Shown here: in pieces, positions 61,153 to 64,000 of the stretch | Layout of the letters: every line of letters starts with the position of its first letter | Position numbering within the stretch: the stretch's first letter is position 1 | Notes under the pieces: generated by a model | Database searches by the model: none | Seen by the model: only the letters and a program-made list of their open reading frames with translations | Told to the model about the DNA's origin: nothing | Made by a program: the position numbers and the translations under genes | DNA from: Variovorax sp. HW608 | GTDB lineage: Bacteria; Pseudomonadota; Gammaproteobacteria; Burkholderiales; Burkholderiaceae_C | Length of the DNA stretch: 64,000 nt | Direction of reading: 5' to 3' | Assembly: GCF_900090195.1 (NCBI RefSeq) | Contig: NZ_LT607803.1 | Coordinates: forward strand, 1,984,001-2,048,000

Positions 61153-62025
61153 ATGCGCCTTCTGTTCAAGTTCAATCTGATCTTCCTGATTGTCTTCGTC
61201 GCCGGTGTGCTCGGCGCAGGCAAGATTTCCTATGACCTGTTGCAGAGCAACGCGAAGCAGGAAGTGCTCAACCATGCGCGCCTGACCATGGAAAAGGCCA
61301 TGGCGGTACGCGCCTATACCCAGGACCAGATTCGCCCCTTGCTCGAAACGCAGTTGAAGTACACGTTCCTGCCCCAGACGGTACCCGCCTATTCCGCCAC
61401 CGAAGTGCTGGCGACACTGTCCAAGACCTTTCCCGACTACACCTACAAGGAGGCGGCCCTGAACCCGACCAATCCGCGCGATCGGGCCGTCGACTGGGAA
61501 GCCGACATCGTGAATCGTTTTCGCACCCAGGCCGACCAGAAGGAGTTCGTCGGCGAGCGGGAGTCGGGTACCGGACGGGCGCTCTACATCGCGCGGCCCA
61601 TCCGCATCACGAACGGCGCCTGCCTGGCATGCCACAGCACGGTCGAGGCGGCGCCCCACACGGTGATCGACAAGTACGGGCCGGCCAACGGCTTCGGCTG
61701 GCAGATGAACGAGGTGATCGGCGCACAGGTCGTCTCGGTTCCCATGACGGTGCCGCTGGCGCGCGCCGAACAGACGTTCAAGGTCTTCATGGCTTCGCTC
61801 ATCGGCATCTTCGTGGCCATCGGCATCGTGCTCAATGTGATGCTTTACCTGCTCGTGATCCGACCGGTGGCTGCGCTGTCGAAGGTGGCCAACCGCGTCA
61901 GCCTGGGCGAACCCGATGTGCCGGAATTCGCGGTGCGCAGCCGTGACGAAATCGGGACCCTGGCGCAATCGTTCACGCGCATGCGCCGCAGCCTCGATCA
62001 GGCCATCAAGATGATCGACACCTGA
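61153..62025 (+). CDS. c-type-heme (Tll0287/DUF3365) sensor with HAMP, no output domain
   Basis: The protein has 290 residues. A membrane helix is at 7-27, the periplasmic Tll0287-like domain at ~35-205 has a heme-c motif CLACH at 157-161, a second helix is at 211-235, and a HAMP domain at ~236-288 (VIRPVAALSKVANRVSLGEPDVPEFAVRSRDEIGTLAQSFTRMRRSL, given as a region). The protein stops right after HAMP. Heme-c in this domain can report redox state or bind gas ligands. The kinase gene starts 16 bases later. The pair could act as receptor and effector on two chains. Confidence 0.88.
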   Translation: MRLLFKFNLIFLIVFVAGVLGAGKISYDLLQSNAKQEVLNHARLTMEKAMAVRAYTQDQIRPLLETQLKYTFLPQTVPAYSATEVLATLSKTFPDYTYKEAALNPTNPRDRAVDWEADIVNRFRTQADQKEFVGERESGTGRALYIARPIRITNGACLACHSTVEAAPHTVIDKYGPANGFGWQMNEVIGAQVVSVPMTVPLARAEQTFKVFMASLIGIFVAIGIVLNVMLYLLVIRPVAALSKVANRVSLGEPDVPEFAVRSRDEIGTLAQSFTRMRRSLDQAIKMIDT

Positions 62026-62041
62026 GAGGTCCGCCACCCGT

Positions 62042-63565
62042 ATGTCGATGCCCACGCACGTCGGACCGTATTCCATCCGCGCCGTGATCGGCTCGGGCGC
62101 GATGGGCATCGTGTACCTGGCGCACGATCCGGGAATCGACCGTGCGGTGGCGATCAAGACGATCCACCGCGGCCTGCTCGAATTGAGCGACGACCAGGGC
62201 GTGGCGGCGCGCTTCCGCGTGGAAGCCAAGGCGGCGGGGCGACTGACCCACCGCAACATCGTCCAGATCTACCAGTTCGGCGAAGACGCCGACTGCGCCT
62301 ACATCGTCATGGAGTACGTTGCCGGACGAAACCTGCGCGACTATGTCCAGGCACCGCGCAAGCTGGAGGTGCCGCAGGTGCTGTGCGTGATGACGCAGCT
62401 GCTCGACGGCCTGCACTACGCCCACGAGCGCGGCATCGTGCACCGGGACATCAAGCCGGCGAATCTCCTGATTGCCGATGATGGACGCCTCAAGATCACC
62501 GATTTCGGGATCGCGCGAACCGAAACCTCGAACCTGACCCGCGCCAACATGATCGTCGGGTCGCCGGGCTACATCGCACCCGAGCAGTACACGGACCGCG
62601 AGATCGATCGCCGCGTCGATATCTTCTCGGCGGGTGTGCTGCTCTATCGGATGATGAGCGGGACGACGCCATTCGTCGGCACGGACGACGCGATCATGTA
62701 CAAGATCGTCTACGAGCCCCACAAGCCGCTGAGCGAGGTGACGAACGACGCCGCACTCAAGCCCTTCGATGTGGTGCTGGACAGGGCGCTGGCGAAGGAT
62801 CCGGCGCAGCGCTACCCGAACGCGCTGGCGATGCGAACCGCGTTGCTGGCGCTCGCCACGGAGGCGGTGCCGGAGGTGCTCCCGGCCCACATGCTGATGC
62901 CGCCGCTGCTCGAAGGTCTGGAGGCGAGCCCGACCGTCCCGAAGGCGCGCGGCGCGACCGAGATCCCGGTGACGTACCCGCCGATCGTGCCGACGGTGCC
63001 GGACTCGGCGCGGCCCCCCCTCGCGCCGTCGAAGTCGCTGCCCGGCACCAGCCCGCCCTCGCTTCCCCCCTCGCTGCCCCCTTCGATCCCCCCACCCACC
63101 GGCTGGGACACCGCCTTGCTGACCGAGGTCGAACGCGAACTGGCCCAGCATGTGGGCGCGGTGGCGCGCGTGCTGGTGCGCCGCGCCGCGCGTGGGGCGT
63201 CTTCGCTGGCCGAACTGCGCCACGCCGTCGCCGGCGCGATCGTCGACATCGATGCGCGCGAGACCTTCCTGGCCAAGGCCGGCGCGCCGCGAACCCAGAG
63301 CGCGGTGACGCAAGCGCCCGCTGGTTTCCATTCCTCGAGAACCGACGGCGCAGCGCCGAGCGGCGCGCCGATGCGTGAAGGCGATGTCGACAAGGCGGCC
63401 GCCGCACTCCTTTCCTCGCTGGGACCGATTGCGCGGGTCGTCGCGAAGCGCTGCGCCGCGAATTCCAAGACCCGCGAGCAATTCGTTGCCAGCGTGATGG
63501 AACAGCTCACGCCCGCTGTCGATGCCCGCCGCGTGCTGGCCGACCTGTGGCGAGCCTTGGGCTGA
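62042..63565 (+). CDS. Hanks-type serine/threonine protein kinase
   Basis: The protein has 507 residues. The N-terminal kinase domain (~8-275) is complete: G-loop GSGAMG at 18-22, Lys39 (VAIKT), Glu61, catalytic HRDIKPAN with Asp136, DFG at 154-156 and APE at 179-181. A proline-rich linker (PPLAPSKSLPGTSPPSLPPSLPPSIPPP) leads to a C-terminal helical region ~355-507 with two similar parts (RELAQHVGAVARVLVRRAARG and LSSLGPIARVVAKRCAANS), a repeat also found in bacterial adenylyl-cyclase/kinase proteins. No membrane helix. The FHA protein downstream is the likely phosphothreonine reader. Confidence 0.93.
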   Translation: MSMPTHVGPYSIRAVIGSGAMGIVYLAHDPGIDRAVAIKTIHRGLLELSDDQGVAARFRVEAKAAGRLTHRNIVQIYQFGEDADCAYIVMEYVAGRNLRDYVQAPRKLEVPQVLCVMTQLLDGLHYAHERGIVHRDIKPANLLIADDGRLKITDFGIARTETSNLTRANMIVGSPGYIAPEQYTDREIDRRVDIFSAGVLLYRMMSGTTPFVGTDDAIMYKIVYEPHKPLSEVTNDAALKPFDVVLDRALAKDPAQRYPNALAMRTALLALATEAVPEVLPAHMLMPPLLEGLEASPTVPKARGATEIPVTYPPIVPTVPDSARPPLAPSKSLPGTSPPSLPPSLPPSIPPPTGWDTALLTEVERELAQHVGAVARVLVRRAARGASSLAELRHAVAGAIVDIDARETFLAKAGAPRTQSAVTQAPAGFHSSRTDGAAPSGAPMREGDVDKAAAALLSSLGPIARVVAKRCAANSKTREQFVASVMEQLTPAVDARRVLADLWRALG

Positions 63566-63583
63566 TTTCGAAACGGGGCCGCC

Positions 63584-64000
63584 GTGATCGCGCTGCATGT
63601 CGTGCGCCGCCCCGGTGCCTCCGAGCCCGATGCGACGGCGCTTCCCCTGCCGCCCGAGGGCCTCGTCATCGGGCGTTCGCACGAATGCGACCTGGTGCTG
63701 GCCGACCCGCTGCGCAGGGTGTCGCGCCAACATGCACAAGTCATCCCGCTCGGCCAGGACGCGCTCGTGCACTGCATCAGCAGCACCACCCCTTTGTGGG
63801 TGAACGACACCGAGCTGGCCCCGGGCGATCAGATCGCGCTGTCGGTGGGCGACCGCCTGCGCATCGGCGGGTTCGAGCTTGCTGTCGAATGCATCGCCGC
63901 GCCGGCCGCTCCGCGCGCGCGCCTGGACCGCTGGTTCGAACTGAACGGCGCGCTCGATCCGCTGGCTGCGCAATCGCCGCTGCCGGAGGTCGCGCCGTCT
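63584..64000 (+). CDS. FHA-domain protein, 5' part
   Basis: A frame open to the window end starts at GTG 63584, 18 bases after the kinase stop. The first ~100 residues form an FHA domain: EGLVIGRSHECDLVLADPLRRVSRQHAQV contains the phosphothreonine-binding GR, S and SRxH positions, followed by WVNDTELAPGDQIALSVGDRLRIGGFEL. The later part (DPLAAQSPLPEV) resembles the low-complexity linker that follows the FHA domain of type VI secretion TagH/Fha proteins. Kinase plus FHA is the threonine-phosphorylation pair of some type VI systems, so secretion genes may follow outside the window; that is only an inference. Confidence 0.8.
   Translation, partial: MIALHVVRRPGASEPDATALPLPPEGLVIGRSHECDLVLADPLRRVSRQHAQVIPLGQDALVHCISSTTPLWVNDTELAPGDQIALSVGDRLRIGGFELAVECIAAPAAPRARLDRWFELNGALDPLAAQSPLPEVAPS

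Overview
The window looks like chromosomal DNA of a high-GC betaproteobacterium of the order Burkholderiales, probably a Comamonadaceae member close to Variovorax. This is an inference from gene content: many orphan Bug/TctC-type and TAXI solute receptors, LysR-controlled aromatic catabolism, a TPR/O-GlcNAc-transferase-like protein, a large multi-GAF hybrid kinase and a PhaC-like/FabI/acetate-kinase cluster. GC is high enough that long antisense frames lie over almost every gene; these were left out.

Layout. 1-2.8 kb: 3' end of DNA polymerase II, a proline-iminopeptidase-like hydrolase and a glutaredoxin-fold protein without any cysteine. 3-9.7 kb: a terminal-oxidase locus, with ctaC, a ctaD/ctaE fusion, a small membrane protein and a ferric-reductase-like flavoprotein on the minus strand, ctaG and a CopD-like gene in a second minus-strand unit, and a DUF2231 gene between them. 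9.8-13 kb: a catalytically degenerate tyrosine-recombinase-like protein, divergent from a TPR/OGT-like glycosyltransferase. 13-20.3 kb: an aromatic uptake and degradation operon (ABC importer, hydrolase, VOC protein, flavin monooxygenase, GAF protein) divergent from a LysR regulator. 20.4-23 kb: a secreted lipase gene split by a 1,681-bp insertion sequence with 31/32-bp inverted repeats and a CTACT duplication. 23-32.8 kb: flavodoxin, two Bug receptors, a DUF1932 dehydrogenase, DUF4189, a CrtC-like lipocalin, a BamA-like barrel, a zinc-ribbon membrane protein, a TAXI receptor and a monoacylglycerol-lipase-like hydrolase.

32.8-39.5 kb is a signalling block. A hybrid histidine kinase, an Hpt protein and a receiver/class III cyclase form a three-gene phosphorelay. 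Next to it an ECF41 sigma factor and its carboxymuconolactone-decarboxylase/AhpD-like target each carry a matching TGTCAC-N16-CGTC promoter. 39.6-46 kb is a cluster of phosphotransacylase, acetate kinase, small protein, GNAT, PhaC-like DUF3141 protein and FabI-like reductase, with a possible FNR-type box upstream.

46-51.7 kb: a tail-anchored protein, LysR, an extradiol-dioxygenase-like protein, a Bug receptor, a LivK-type receptor and a double-PilJ-domain protein. 51.8-56.8 kb: a Ugp-type ABC importer with a GpdQ-like phosphodiesterase. 57-57.7 kb: fluoride channel CrcB and DUF190. 58-59.6 kb: an autotransporter whose exported part is mainly 56 consecutive Pro-Ala units. 59.6-64 kb: a 79-residue protein and a FecR-domain, c-type-heme/HAMP receptor, Ser/Thr kinase and FHA series that runs off the window.

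Best candidates for new biology are the oxidase subunit I lacking both canonical proton-channel residues, the PhaC-like/FabI/Ack cluster, the outputless heme receptor beside a Ser/Thr kinase, the Pro-Ala autotransporter and the degenerate recombinase. All functional statements rest on reading motifs; no database search was run.
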